From: Planctomycetota bacterium
Lineage (GTDB): Bacteria; Planctomycetota; Phycisphaerae; Phycisphaerales; UBA1924
Assembly: GCA_030950285.1 (NCBI GenBank)
Contig: JAUZRR010000037.1
Location: 62,001-126,000, forward strand
Direction: 5' to 3'
Length of the DNA: 64,000 nt
Below, piece after piece: positions 8,598-17,679 of this stretch; within the stretch, counting starts at the first letter, position 1; every line of letters begins with the position of its first letter. The translations under genes were made by a program, and so were the position numbers. The notes beneath the pieces were generated by a model that saw only the letters and a program-made list of their open reading frames with translations, did no database searches and had not been told where the DNA came from.

Positions 8598-9037
8598 TGC
8601 TCAGCCCCCGCCATCCTCGCAGGCCGTTCGGCTTTGACATGACTCCGATGATCGACATCGTGTTTCAGCTGATCATTTTCTTCCTGTTCACGTCGCAACT
8701 CTCGCAGGTTGTGCGTTCGCCGATCGACCTGCCCGAAGAGCCCGGCGAAGCACAACAGGCCCCCAACCCCGACACCATCGTCGTCGATGTCACCCTCGAA
8801 GGGGTGTACCTGATCGAGGGCCACCCGCGCACTCTCGAGGACATCGCGAGGCTGATTTCGCTGGAAAAACAGGCCGCCGACGCCAAGGGCAGTGGGGTGG
8901 ACCTGCTGATCCGCGCCGACCGCAGCGCCCCCGCAGCCCATATCAACGCGCTGGCCAACAAGCTGTCTTCTGCCGGCATCCGTCGCTGGACTCTGGGCAC
9001 AGCCAAGCCCGGCAGCGGCGGGGGAGGCTCGCCGTGA
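8594..9037 (+). CDS. ExbD/TolR-family protein, first copy
   Basis: The 147-residue protein has one N-terminal membrane helix (about 18-38) beginning MTPMIDIVF. Asp21 is the proton-carrying residue conserved in ExbD and TolR. A periplasmic domain follows (about 60-140) with VDLLIRADRSAPAAHINAL, matching the family's V.I.AD..A.......L pattern. The start overlaps the TolQ stop by four bases. Together with the next gene it provides two ExbD-type subunits, which may form a heterodimer inside the TolQ pentamer or alternate. Confidence 0.92.
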   Translation: MMLSPRHPRRPFGFDMTPMIDIVFQLIIFFLFTSQLSQVVRSPIDLPEEPGEAQQAPNPDTIVVDVTLEGVYLIEGHPRTLEDIARLISLEKQAADAKGSGVDLLIRADRSAPAAHINALANKLSSAGIRRWTLGTAKPGSGGGGSP

Positions 9038-9456
9038 ACCTCGCCCGTCGTAAGGACGATCTCGACGGCTCCACCGCCGGCAGCCTGCCTATGACCTCGA
9101 TGATCGACGTCGTGTTTCTGCTGTTGATCTTCTTTATGGTGACCGTCTCGGCGTCGCCGCCCGAGGCCGAACTCTCCTCGACACTGAACCCCCAGAGCGA
9201 GAACCAGGGCGCAGGCGCGGTGCTCCAGCCGCAGATCATCTCGGTCGAACGCGCCGGCGCCGGCGTGGTATACCGCCTGGGGTCGCACGTCCTGACAAAC
9301 CGCACCGATCTGGCCCGGCTCCTCCGCGAGCTCCCCAAAGCCAGCGGCGTCGTGGTTCGGGTCGCCAACGATGTCCCGGTCGAGGCGGCCGCGGGCGCGC
9401 TGCAGGTGTGCAAGGACACCGGGTTTACAAAGGTCAGCTATGTTCCAGCAAGCTGA
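9034..9456 (+). CDS. ExbD/TolR-family protein, second copy
   Basis: A second, clearly diverged ExbD-type protein of 140 residues. The membrane helix runs from about 22 to 42 with MTSMIDVVFLLLIFFMV; Asp25 matches the essential aspartate (E. coli ExbD Asp25). The periplasmic part (about 60-140) has VVVRVANDVPVEAAAGAL where the first copy has the family's I.AD pattern. The start is a GTG sharing four bases with the previous stop. The divergence from copy one argues for a specialised heteromeric stator rather than recent duplication. Confidence 0.92.
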   Translation: MNLARRKDDLDGSTAGSLPMTSMIDVVFLLLIFFMVTVSASPPEAELSSTLNPQSENQGAGAVLQPQIISVERAGAGVVYRLGSHVLTNRTDLARLLRELPKASGVVVRVANDVPVEAAAGALQVCKDTGFTKVSYVPAS

Positions 9457-12232
9457 GAAATCCCGCACGTTGCTCGCGTGTGCCGCGCTGGTCACACTGA
9501 TGGTTGTTGCTGCGCCGCGATCGTTCGCGCAGGGAAATGCAGAAGAGCTCACGCCGACCGACGCGGTCGAGGCATACATGCGAGACCGCGGCCTCGACGA
9601 CCTGCTGAGTCTCTACCTGCTCGACGAGCTCCGCGCCGCGCCGGGGTCCAAACGGGCCGAGCTCGCCGACCGCCTGGGCAAGCACTACGCCCAGCAGCTT
9701 TCGAACGCCAAGACCCCGCAGCGGCAACGGCAGATCGAGAGTCAGGCCCGTGAGCTGCTCGCCCTGGTGCCCAGCGCTGATTCGTTCGAGCTCCGTCTGA
9801 CGCTGCAAAAAGCGTCCTTTCTGCTCGCCGAGACGGGTGTCAAGAACTACTCACAACGCCTGACCGACCCCGCGCTTGTCAGCGAAGCGCAACAGACCTT
9901 CCGCACACTCGAGCCTGGGTTTCTGGATATCGGCCGCCGGGTCGACGACCGCATCGACGCGCTCGATCGCATGGAAGCCCGCTCGACCCGTGCCAACATC
10001 GCGACGATCCGTGAGCAACTCAGCGAGGCCCGCCGCCTTCGTTCGCTCGCGATGTATTACGCGGGGTGGTCGCAGTACTACCAGGCGCTGGTGACCAACG
10101 ATGCGCGCAAAGCCGACGCGGCTCTGCGTTCGTTCGGGTGGCTGCTCAACTCGCCCGGCAACCGCGTGCCCTCGGTCGAGAACCTCCCGATCAGTTTGCT
10201 GCGGTACGAACACGTCGCCCGCGCCGCGATGGCGTGCGGCCTGAGTGCTTCGCTCGCGGGCAAGGACGCTGAAGCGATCCAGTGGCTCGACGCCATCGAG
10301 AACGCAGCCGAGACATCCTCAAGGGTGCGCGACGAGCTCTGGGTCCGGCGCATCGAGGTGCTCGGCCGCGCCAAACGCTGGGCGGATATCCAGCGACTCG
10401 TGGACCGCCGCCGCCTCGCGCCCGACCCGTCCGGGGTGACGCCCTTGCCCAAGGGTGAAGCGAGGCTGGTCGCGATCGTCGCGCTCGAAGCGATCGAAGA
10501 ATCCGGCGGCTCAAGCACTGTCGCTCGCAGCCGTAACCGGCTCCTTGAAGCTCTCGCACAGATCGCGCTTGGCGACCTGGTTACCCGGGGTGAGGTCGGG
10601 CACGTGCTCGACCTCGTCGAGCGGTTTGGCACTGCGCCGATAGGCGATTCTGGCTTTGTCGTGCTGTATGTCCGAGGCCTGCGCGCCTACGAGCGTGCCC
10701 GCGAATCCCACGAATCTCTCGCCGCACAGACCGGTGCCAACGCCGACGACCCGACCGACGATACCACGGTGATCAATCGGTATATGGACGCGGTCGACGC
10801 GCTCGATGTTGCGCAGACCGCGTCCGACGCGGGCACGTTCCCCAACGAGCTCGCCCAGGCCCGAATGATGGAAGGCCTCTCACTTTTCTACGCCAGCGAG
10901 CTCGTCAAGGCGGGCGAGGTTTTCGAGAGCGTCTTCGAGCACTCACCGTCGCCGCAGCTCAAAGAAGAATCGATCTGGTACGCGATCGTCTCGCTCGATC
11001 TCGCGGTCGAGCGAGGATTCCGTTCTGTCGTCGAGCAACGCGATCGGCTCGCGACGCTGTACATGCAGACCTACCCCGCGTCGGACCGGGCCGCCCGCCT
11101 CCTGCTCCGCCGCGTGGACGACGGCTTGCTGACCGAGGACCAGGCGATCGCAATCCTGCTCGACGTCCCCAGCGATTCGCCGCTCTACGAGGCAGCCCGT
11201 CGGCACGTCTCGCGGATGATGTACCGCAAATACCGCGCCTCGCAAGGCCCAGAGCGAGACTACGCCGCGGCGCGGTTCATGGAAGTCGCCGAGGAGCTTA
11301 TCAACATCGACATCACGACCGTCCGCTCGGGCACTGGCGATGCGGCGATGGACGCCGCGCAGGCGGTCACGGTCCGCGTGCGGCAGGCGCTCGACGCGGC
11401 GCTCACGATCACCGTGCCCGACGTTGACCGCGCGGTGCGTTTGCTCGACCTGCTCGAGAGCACCGCTGCGCTGGCGGGTACGGACCTCTCCGATATCGAG
11501 AGCGAGCTGGCGTACCGGCGTCTTCAGATCGCGATTGCTCGCGATGACGAGCACGAGGCAGCTCTTGCCGGGGCAACCCTCGCCCGCATCGGTGGTCCTC
11601 ACGCGCGCGCGGGGAATCGCCTGCTCTACCGCCGACTCTTCGAGCGCTGGCAACGGCAACCCTCTGATGCCGAGCTCGCCGCCCGCCTCGTCGGCGTTGG
11701 GTCTCGCGTGCTTGCGCAGTTCGAGCCGCTCCAGGAACACAAGGGCGACGCGACAGTCGCCGGCCTGATCGACACCATCGCCCGGGCCGCGACCACCGTC
11801 TGGCACGCCAACGACGACGATACGATGCGCGACATCGCGATCGGTCTCGACTCCCAGCTCATCGAGCTCGGCACCCAGAGCGCCCCTTCGCTGCGACGCC
11901 TCGCGCTGGCGAGCGAAGCGGCCGGTGACTTGGACACCGCACTCTCGGCGTGGAACACGCTGATGGCGGGGCTCCGGGACGGATCCTCCGGCTGGTTCGA
12001 GGCAAGAGTCGAGTCGATCCGTGTCCTTGCCGAGCGCGATCCCAGCCGCGCCCGCGCCGCGCTCGATCAGCACCGGGTGCTCTATCCCGAGCTCGGGCCC
12101 GAGCCATGGCGCGCCAAGTTTCAGGAGCTCGACCACCTGCTCGCCGGCGTTCGACCGTTCGTCGACGAGAACTCGCAACGGGGCACGCCTCGCGAGGATC
12201 GGAACGAAACACCACCGGGGGGTGACGGTTGA
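9440..12232 (+). CDS. large secreted helical-repeat protein of the motor operon
   Basis: This 930-residue protein has a signal peptide (about 1-31, ending RSFAQG) and is otherwise built of Ala/Leu/Arg/Glu-rich helices that look like degenerate TPR or other alpha-solenoid repeats. I do not recognise a family. I chose the ATG at 9440 because it directly precedes the signal peptide; it lies 17 bases inside the second ExbD gene. Being periplasmic and long, it could be a scaffold that receives movement from the ExbD/VWA complex. That is inference from position. Confidence 0.78.
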   Translation: MFQQAEKSRTLLACAALVTLMVVAAPRSFAQGNAEELTPTDAVEAYMRDRGLDDLLSLYLLDELRAAPGSKRAELADRLGKHYAQQLSNAKTPQRQRQIESQARELLALVPSADSFELRLTLQKASFLLAETGVKNYSQRLTDPALVSEAQQTFRTLEPGFLDIGRRVDDRIDALDRMEARSTRANIATIREQLSEARRLRSLAMYYAGWSQYYQALVTNDARKADAALRSFGWLLNSPGNRVPSVENLPISLLRYEHVARAAMACGLSASLAGKDAEAIQWLDAIENAAETSSRVRDELWVRRIEVLGRAKRWADIQRLVDRRRLAPDPSGVTPLPKGEARLVAIVALEAIEESGGSSTVARSRNRLLEALAQIALGDLVTRGEVGHVLDLVERFGTAPIGDSGFVVLYVRGLRAYERARESHESLAAQTGANADDPTDDTTVINRYMDAVDALDVAQTASDAGTFPNELAQARMMEGLSLFYASELVKAGEVFESVFEHSPSPQLKEESIWYAIVSLDLAVERGFRSVVEQRDRLATLYMQTYPASDRAARLLLRRVDDGLLTEDQAIAILLDVPSDSPLYEAARRHVSRMMYRKYRASQGPERDYAAARFMEVAEELINIDITTVRSGTGDAAMDAAQAVTVRVRQALDAALTITVPDVDRAVRLLDLLESTAALAGTDLSDIESELAYRRLQIAIARDDEHEAALAGATLARIGGPHARAGNRLLYRRLFERWQRQPSDAELAARLVGVGSRVLAQFEPLQEHKGDATVAGLIDTIARAATTVWHANDDDTMRDIAIGLDSQLIELGTQSAPSLRRLALASEAAGDLDTALSAWNTLMAGLRDGSSGWFEARVESIRVLAERDPSRARAALDQHRVLYPELGPEPWRAKFQELDHLLAGVRPFVDENSQRGTPREDRNETPPGGDG

Positions 12233-15099
12233 CCGAAGCCCACGACAACCAGCCGGAAGAGCGGGGCATCGTCCACCGGTTTCTCGGGAGTGACGCCGCG
12301 GCCGGCGGGCTGCACGCGCTGCTCGGGCTCCCTCCACGCGCACACGATCAGGACGCGGTCATTCGTGCGCTCGAGCGCCAGCTCTCCCGCATCGATGTCC
12401 ATCCGCAAGGGCGCACTCCCGAGGCAGACGAGGTCAGGCTCGCGCTCCACGCCGCCGCAGCGCAGCTCGTACACCAGGCGGCCCACCGCGAGAGATCCAT
12501 CGGCAAGCGCACCGGCGCGGTGATCGCCAGTTCCCCTCAACGCAGGCTCTTGCAACTCGAACAGGACGCCCTGCTCACCCTCGCGCGCTACGGCGGTTGG
12601 AACCGCCGCTCGCTCCACCGCCTCACCATGCTCGCCATGGCGCGCGGTGCGCAGTACAGTGATGTCGCCAAAGTGCTCCAACATCTTGCTGGGAGACGGG
12701 GCGGCGGTGGGGGCGCAGGCCCATCTACCAACGGCCAGCCCGCCCGAGGCATCGCTCGACCCCTCGGTTTCGAGCCCCAATCGCTCGCGATCAAAGCCGC
12801 CGATGACGATCCTGACGCCGACGGCAAGCCGCTCGCGGTGATCGTCGGCGCGATCGCCACCGGGCTCACGCTGATCGTCGCGGTCGCGCTCGTGGTGGTT
12901 GCGGTCACCTCCGGCCCGTCCGAAACCGACGCCGACCAGCCCGAATCCGCCGAGGAAACGGCAGCATTTGATCCCGCCGATCTTCCTATGGCCGGGGGCG
13001 AAGAGCTCTTTCCCTGGCAGGGCAAGCCCGACGCGCCCGAGCCCGACGCGCCCGTCGTGATCGTGCCGCAGTTTGATCGGCTCAGCGATGCGCTCGCAGC
13101 GCTTGATTCTGCCGCCGACGGCCTGGAGATAGACCCCGCAGAAGCGGCTCGTGTCTTTGACGGCGCGTTCGCCGCGGTGGGCGAGCGTTGGTGCAACCTG
13201 ACCGTTCCGCAGCAGCGGGCCGCCCAGCACGACGTCGTCGAGTTTGTGTACCGCGCGGTGCAGCGCCCCGCCCTCGTCGAGCCGGTCATCGGCAGCATCT
13301 CACGTCGGAGCCTCGCGCTGGCCCGCGACGACGCGACGTTCACCGCCGAGGACGTCTGGCCGACCGCGTGGTCGGTCGGCATCCTCGCTCGGCTCGCCCG
13401 CGAACGCGACATCGGCGCGCGGGCGTCGCGTGTGATCGAGGCGCAGCTCCGCGAGAGTGTCGGGTCCACCGTCGTTGTGGCCGGCGGCTTTGAGCAAGGA
13501 GTGGCCGCCGCGCTCTGGGCGATGCTCCCGGCGATGGTCGATGCACCGTCCGCAGCCGACACCGCAGAAAGCCCGGATTCCTCGCAAAAAGCACCCGGTT
13601 TGTCCCGAACAGGCGAGGCAGATACCGAGGTGTGGGAACGTTGGATTCAGGCCGCTCGTTTCGGCAGCGGTCACGCACAGGGCACACTGCTCGCCGCGCT
13701 CGAGTGGGTGATCGTCGCCGCCGCCGAGCCGACCGAAAGCGACGCAGCCCGCGCCGCGATCGAGTCGCTCACCCTCGCGATTGAGTGGGGGGAAGATTCG
13801 CCCGCCCGTGCGTGGCTCATCCGCATGTTCGGCGACCAGCGTGTCTCCATCGCCGACCTGCACGCGGTCAGCACCACGCTCGCGCGGCGTTCGCGAGTCC
13901 AGGGTATCGACGTGACCATGGCGCTCGCGGTCCGCGCCTCGACCGACGCCCGAACCCTGCTCCGCGAACGCTACGCAGCGGTCTGGGGCATCAGCACCGA
14001 CGGCCCAACGCTCGACGACCTCGCGGTCGATTGGGCCAAGGCAGTCCGGGAAGCCGCGGTTGTTGATGACACCTCGGTCGTCAAAGTGCTCGCGAGCGTC
14101 GCCTCGCTCAGCCGCCTCAACCAGGCCGCCAACCTCCGCTTTCTGGGCCGGCTTGACGACGCGGGGGTCGTCATCGACGAGTACGACCGACCGATAGAAA
14201 TGGAGCTGACCCGCTGGAGCCAGCGTCAGCGTGCCGGCTCGATTGACAGCGATCCCGGCATGGCGCGATGGGCGCTCTCCTACCGCTCGGCGCAGCGAGA
14301 CTACCCGCGTCGCCTCGAGCTGCTCACCGAGGCATCCCGCACGCAGTTCCGACACCCGACCGACGCGGAAGTCCTTGTCACCGAGGCGTTCCGGGGCTCG
14401 CCCGCCCAGGCGAGGGTGGCCGCGCGGAGTGCGCTGCTCTCCCAGAGGCCCTCGGCTGTGTTCACGCTCGCGATTCTCGAGCTCGCCCCGCGGATTCCTC
14501 GCACGCCGCAGAACGCCGACCTTGTCTCGGCGATGACCGCCACCGCGCCGATCGCGACCGACGACCCGGACTGGAAGCTCAAGACCAGGCGTGTTCTTGT
14601 GCAGACCGCGCTCGAGCAGCTCGCCGCCGAGGGGGATCAGGGTCTGATCGACCGCCTCGCCGCGGTGCTCGGCGAGTCGTACGCCGCGCGCACGATGGAC
14701 AACGCCGCGAGCCTTTCGGGTGACGCCGCCACCGGCACCGCTGCCGATCGTGCCGCCGCGATGCTCCGCGCCCGGTGGGACCGCCACGCCCGCGGCGGCG
14801 GGCTCGGCGCCGAAGCGCTGGAGGTCGAGGCGGTGCTCGCCAGGCACGCCGCCCGGATGAGCCTCGCCCAAGGCCCGATCCAGGTCTTCGCTGCCGAGCA
14901 GGTCGCCGCGTTTGAACTCATGGGGGTCGTCGTGGTTTCCGAGCGTCTCGATCGCGCAGCCGACGTGCGGGCGATCCGAGCACGGGTCCGCAGCGAGCGG
15001 CGCGAAGCCGGCGACATCATCGAACAGTTGCACGCTGTCGAACGCGGCTTCTGCGAGCTGTGGGCGGTTCGTCTCGGACAGGAAAGGCTGTGGGAATGA
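12229..15099 (+). CDS. membrane protein with J-like cytoplasmic end and long periplasmic domain
   Basis: This 956-residue protein starts at a TTG that overlaps the previous stop by four bases. The first 200 residues lack a signal peptide and should be cytoplasmic. Residues about 28-90 (LHALLGLPPRAHDQDAVIRALERQL...) resemble the LLGL/helix layout of J-domain-like modules seen in planctomycete proteins, but no HPD is present. A single helix at about 201-228 follows a Gly-rich linker. The remaining 720 residues are probably periplasmic and helical. It may link cytoplasmic and periplasmic sides of the machine. Family unknown. Confidence 0.75.
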   Translation: MTEAHDNQPEERGIVHRFLGSDAAAGGLHALLGLPPRAHDQDAVIRALERQLSRIDVHPQGRTPEADEVRLALHAAAAQLVHQAAHRERSIGKRTGAVIASSPQRRLLQLEQDALLTLARYGGWNRRSLHRLTMLAMARGAQYSDVAKVLQHLAGRRGGGGGAGPSTNGQPARGIARPLGFEPQSLAIKAADDDPDADGKPLAVIVGAIATGLTLIVAVALVVVAVTSGPSETDADQPESAEETAAFDPADLPMAGGEELFPWQGKPDAPEPDAPVVIVPQFDRLSDALAALDSAADGLEIDPAEAARVFDGAFAAVGERWCNLTVPQQRAAQHDVVEFVYRAVQRPALVEPVIGSISRRSLALARDDATFTAEDVWPTAWSVGILARLARERDIGARASRVIEAQLRESVGSTVVVAGGFEQGVAAALWAMLPAMVDAPSAADTAESPDSSQKAPGLSRTGEADTEVWERWIQAARFGSGHAQGTLLAALEWVIVAAAEPTESDAARAAIESLTLAIEWGEDSPARAWLIRMFGDQRVSIADLHAVSTTLARRSRVQGIDVTMALAVRASTDARTLLRERYAAVWGISTDGPTLDDLAVDWAKAVREAAVVDDTSVVKVLASVASLSRLNQAANLRFLGRLDDAGVVIDEYDRPIEMELTRWSQRQRAGSIDSDPGMARWALSYRSAQRDYPRRLELLTEASRTQFRHPTDAEVLVTEAFRGSPAQARVAARSALLSQRPSAVFTLAILELAPRIPRTPQNADLVSAMTATAPIATDDPDWKLKTRRVLVQTALEQLAAEGDQGLIDRLAAVLGESYAARTMDNAASLSGDAATGTAADRAAAMLRARWDRHARGGGLGAEALEVEAVLARHAARMSLAQGPIQVFAAEQVAAFELMGVVVVSERLDRAADVRAIRARVRSERREAGDIIEQLHAVERGFCELWAVRLGQERLWE

Positions 15100-16109
15100 A
15101 ATCGCAAGGGAGAGCTGCATTCTGGTTGGGTCTCGCGTGGATCATGGCGGGAACGCTGTGCGTTTCGGGCTCGCGTGCGATGCAGAGCGACGCCGACATA
15201 CCCGACGCCGACGAACGCCGGCCCGAGTTCCCCGCATGGATCGTCACCCGGCTCGAATCGCTCAATCCCGACAACGCCGAGTCCTACTTCCTGCTCGGCG
15301 AAGAGGTCATCGACGCGGCAACCTCGAAAACCGAAGAGACCCTCGCCCGCCGGCTCTTCGGTCTGGCGTTCGAGCTGGACCGCCGCGACGGTTCGCCGAC
15401 ATGGGTCGCTCCGAGCAGTTGCATCGCGCTGGCGTCGATCGCCAGGCTCGAGTCCGACGCGCGATGGCTCCGCGCTCTTGCCAACCGCATCGACCCGCGC
15501 TACGCCCCCCCCGCGTGGCGCGAGTCGGTCTCCGGCGGCGCGGTGTCCTCGGTCGCGTTCACCACCGCCGAAGCGGTCGGCGAGACCCGCGCCGGCAACG
15601 GCATCCAGGCCCGCAACCTCCTCGGCAAGCCCGGTGTCCGCGAGCTGCTGCTCCGCTACGGCAAGCTGCTCGGGTTCTCTGCCGCGACCGGCGCAGTCTG
15701 GCAGATCGACCAGTGGGCCGGCGGTTGGCCTTGCCGCGAGTGCGGCAACGAGCGTGTCGTCTTCCGCCCGGACACCGACCCGCCCAGCTACCGCGAGTGC
15801 TACACCTGCCGGGGCAATCCCGGTCCGGTGCTCTCGCCCGCGCAACTCATCGCGCAGCTGCGCTTCGAGTCGAGGCTCCTCCACGGCATCTCCCGCTCGT
15901 GGGGCGCACAACTCGCGATCGACATGGGCGCGCCTCTTCGCGAACCCGTCGCCGACGAACTCGCAGCCGTCCTCGGCATCGACGCCGACAAGCCCTACTG
16001 GCGCAGCGGTTGGAACGCCACGCCCGATGCCCGTGTCACGTCGAGTCCTACACTCGACAGCACCAACACATCCGACCAGAATGACTCGCAGGAGCTCCCC
16101 GATGACTGA
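15096..16109 (+). CDS. secreted protein with zinc-ribbon cysteines
   Basis: This 337-residue protein begins with a signal peptide (about 1-29, cleaved near SGSRAMQS). Near residues 211-240 it has C213-x2-C216 and C235-x2-C238, a zinc-ribbon arrangement (CRECGN ... ECYTCRG). Four paired cysteines in an exported protein are unusual for a cytoplasm-type zinc ribbon, and disulfides are the alternative. The start overlaps the previous stop by four bases (ATGA); its 3' end overlaps the next gene by eight. Not otherwise recognised. Confidence 0.75.
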   Translation: MKSQGRAAFWLGLAWIMAGTLCVSGSRAMQSDADIPDADERRPEFPAWIVTRLESLNPDNAESYFLLGEEVIDAATSKTEETLARRLFGLAFELDRRDGSPTWVAPSSCIALASIARLESDARWLRALANRIDPRYAPPAWRESVSGGAVSSVAFTTAEAVGETRAGNGIQARNLLGKPGVRELLLRYGKLLGFSAATGAVWQIDQWAGGWPCRECGNERVVFRPDTDPPSYRECYTCRGNPGPVLSPAQLIAQLRFESRLLHGISRSWGAQLAIDMGAPLREPVADELAAVLGIDADKPYWRSGWNATPDARVTSSPTLDSTNTSDQNDSQELPDD

Positions 16110-16518
16110 CACCACGCCCCAGACCACGCCCGCTGCCGAAGCAACACCCGAGACCAAACCCGAGACCAAACCCGAGATCACCTTCGAGGATTTCGCACGG
16201 CTCGACCTCCGCGTTGCAAAGATCGTTCACGCCGAGCCCCACCCCAACGCCGACCGGCTGCTCAAGCTCCAGCTCGACGACGGCAGCGGCACCCCCCGGC
16301 AGATATGTGCCGGCATCCGCGAGTTTTATCAGCCCGATGACCTCGTCGGTAAGTCCATCATCATCGTCGCCAACCTCGCCCCGCGCAAGATCCGCGGCGA
16401 AGAGTCGCGGGGCATGATGCTCGCCGCGAGCGATGCGCCCAAAGGCGCCGACGGCCCGCGCGGCGTGGTCGTCATGACCCCCATGAGCGAGATTGCTCCG
16501 GGCGCGACCGTTTCCTGA
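16102..16518 (+). CDS. tRNA-binding domain protein (MetG C-terminal/CsaA-like)
   Basis: This 138-residue protein consists of a Thr/Pro/Glu-rich lead of about 28 residues and one OB-fold tRNA-binding domain like the C-terminus of methionyl-tRNA synthetase, Trbp111 or CsaA. Motifs visible are FARLDLRVAKIVHAEPHPNAD, then KLQLDDGSG, and NLAPRKIRG with ESRGMML. Such stand-alone domains bind tRNA, assist aminoacylation in trans or act as export chaperones (CsaA). The N-terminal tail of repeated TKPE units could be the scar of separation from a metG ancestor. It overlaps the preceding gene by eight bases, so it is the last gene of the motor operon. Confidence 0.9.
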   Translation: MTDTTPQTTPAAEATPETKPETKPEITFEDFARLDLRVAKIVHAEPHPNADRLLKLQLDDGSGTPRQICAGIREFYQPDDLVGKSIIIVANLAPRKIRGEESRGMMLAASDAPKGADGPRGVVVMTPMSEIAPGATVS

Positions 16519-16545
16519 GAGATCACACCTCCGCAGACGGGCACA

Positions 16546-16572
16546 TAGAGCCCCTCGCGCAAGCGAGGGGAC
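16546..16572 (+). repeat. palindromic dispersed element, copy 1
   Basis: Forward copy of the 27-bp element: TAGAG, arm CCCCTCGC, loop GCAA, arm GCGAGGGG, then AC. It lies in the 130-bp gap between two gene tails that converge on it, so it may also end transcription from both sides. Confidence 0.85.
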
Positions 16573-16648
16573 CGGATGACGCGATCAACATCACGAACAA
16601 CGATCGCGGCCTTCCAACAGGCTTGGTTGGACAATCCGGTGCGGTTCT

Positions 16649-17662
16649 CTATTCGTCGCCAGCCCGCCCGGGTTTGCCGTCACGCGGCCCGCGCCGTTCC
16701 GGACCGCCTTGCTTTCGGAGTTCCGGGCGGCGATCGGTCGTTGTGCCCGCCCGTTCGACGATCTCGTCGATATACCGGTCCCGGTCCTCGCGCTGCAGGT
16801 CCACCTCGGCTTGCAACGCTTCGAGCCTTGCCGCGAGCTGGCGGATGTCTCGTTCGCGCCGCGCCAGCCGCAGGTCAACCTGCGCAGCCGCGAGCGTGCG
16901 AAGCTTCTCACGGGCCAGGTCAAGCCCCTCGTTCTGGGTTGCGACCATTCGCGCGTATCGGCGACCGGCGTCGATCAACTCCATGCTGACCCGGAACTCG
17001 CGGGTCAGCAGGTCTCCAAGCTCCGGGTCGTGCTGGCGGGCGATCAGAATCTCCGCAACCCGAGGCCGCAGCCGTTTCTCGAAGAACTCGGCCCGGCGCG
17101 GGTCCTGCGCACGCAACTCTCTGATCTTTGCAGCAAGCTCGGGCGCGTGCTCTTCAAGAAACCTGGACACGCGCTCGGCCGAGATGTCAGCGGCGCGATC
17201 CCCGCCCGGCCCGCGATCTGCTCCCCGCTCGGCGGGCCCGTTGCGGGGTCGTTGCGTTGCGCCGGGTCGCCCGTCGCGCCCCTCGTTTTGCGAGAACCAG
17301 GACCACTGCCCCCAGAACTCCGCAAGCCGCCGCACCCGGGCCGGGCCGCCCATCGCTTGTATCGCTTCCTCAGCGGTTCCTCCTTCGTCGAGAATCTCGA
17401 TCACGCTGCGTATCTTGGTCGTGTTGGATTCGAGCTCTTCGAGCAGCGACGCAAGCCGAGCGCGCAGCCGCGCCGGGCTGACATCGGTTGTCGTTTCTGC
17501 CCCGCTGCGATCGTGCTGTGTTGTTGGTGGTGGGGATGCTGGGGGTGGCTGGGCGCGATCGCCCTGCTGCCCGAACGCGGGCGCGACAAACGCTACGCCC
17601 AGCCCCGCGACCAACGCCAGCGTCAACCGGGCTCGGTGTGTACCCAAAGTGCATGTCCGCAT
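16649..17662 (-). CDS. secreted coiled-coil protein in an ECF sigma operon
   Basis: The 337-residue protein has a signal peptide (about 1-29, ending APAFGQQ) and then mostly charged helices. The last 110 residues, including ARLEALQAEVDLQRE, form heptad-like helices typical of a coiled coil. The pattern recalls small stress-sensing periplasmic proteins (CpxP/Spy-like), but no LTxxQ motif is seen. I chose the ATG at 17662, preceded by AAGGGGA, over the GTG at 17683, which overlaps the previous stop by four bases. It is the third gene after an ECF sigma factor and a membrane-anchored protein, so it may sense envelope state for them. Confidence 0.75.
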   Translation of the reverse strand: MRTCTLGTHRARLTLALVAGLGVAFVAPAFGQQGDRAQPPPASPPPTTQHDRSGAETTTDVSPARLRARLASLLEELESNTTKIRSVIEILDEGGTAEEAIQAMGGPARVRRLAEFWGQWSWFSQNEGRDGRPGATQRPRNGPAERGADRGPGGDRAADISAERVSRFLEEHAPELAAKIRELRAQDPRRAEFFEKRLRPRVAEILIARQHDPELGDLLTREFRVSMELIDAGRRYARMVATQNEGLDLAREKLRTLAAAQVDLRLARRERDIRQLAARLEALQAEVDLQREDRDRYIDEIVERAGTTTDRRPELRKQGGPERRGPRDGKPGRAGDE

Positions 17663-17679
17663 CGTGTTCCCCTTCGGCC

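Noticed and set aside
12229-12500. True DnaJ domain
   Set aside because: No HPD tripeptide; only a loose helical resemblance.
13300-15120. 606-codon open frame on the minus strand
   Set aside because: Shadow of the 956-residue motor-operon gene, which has a coupled start and stop on both sides.
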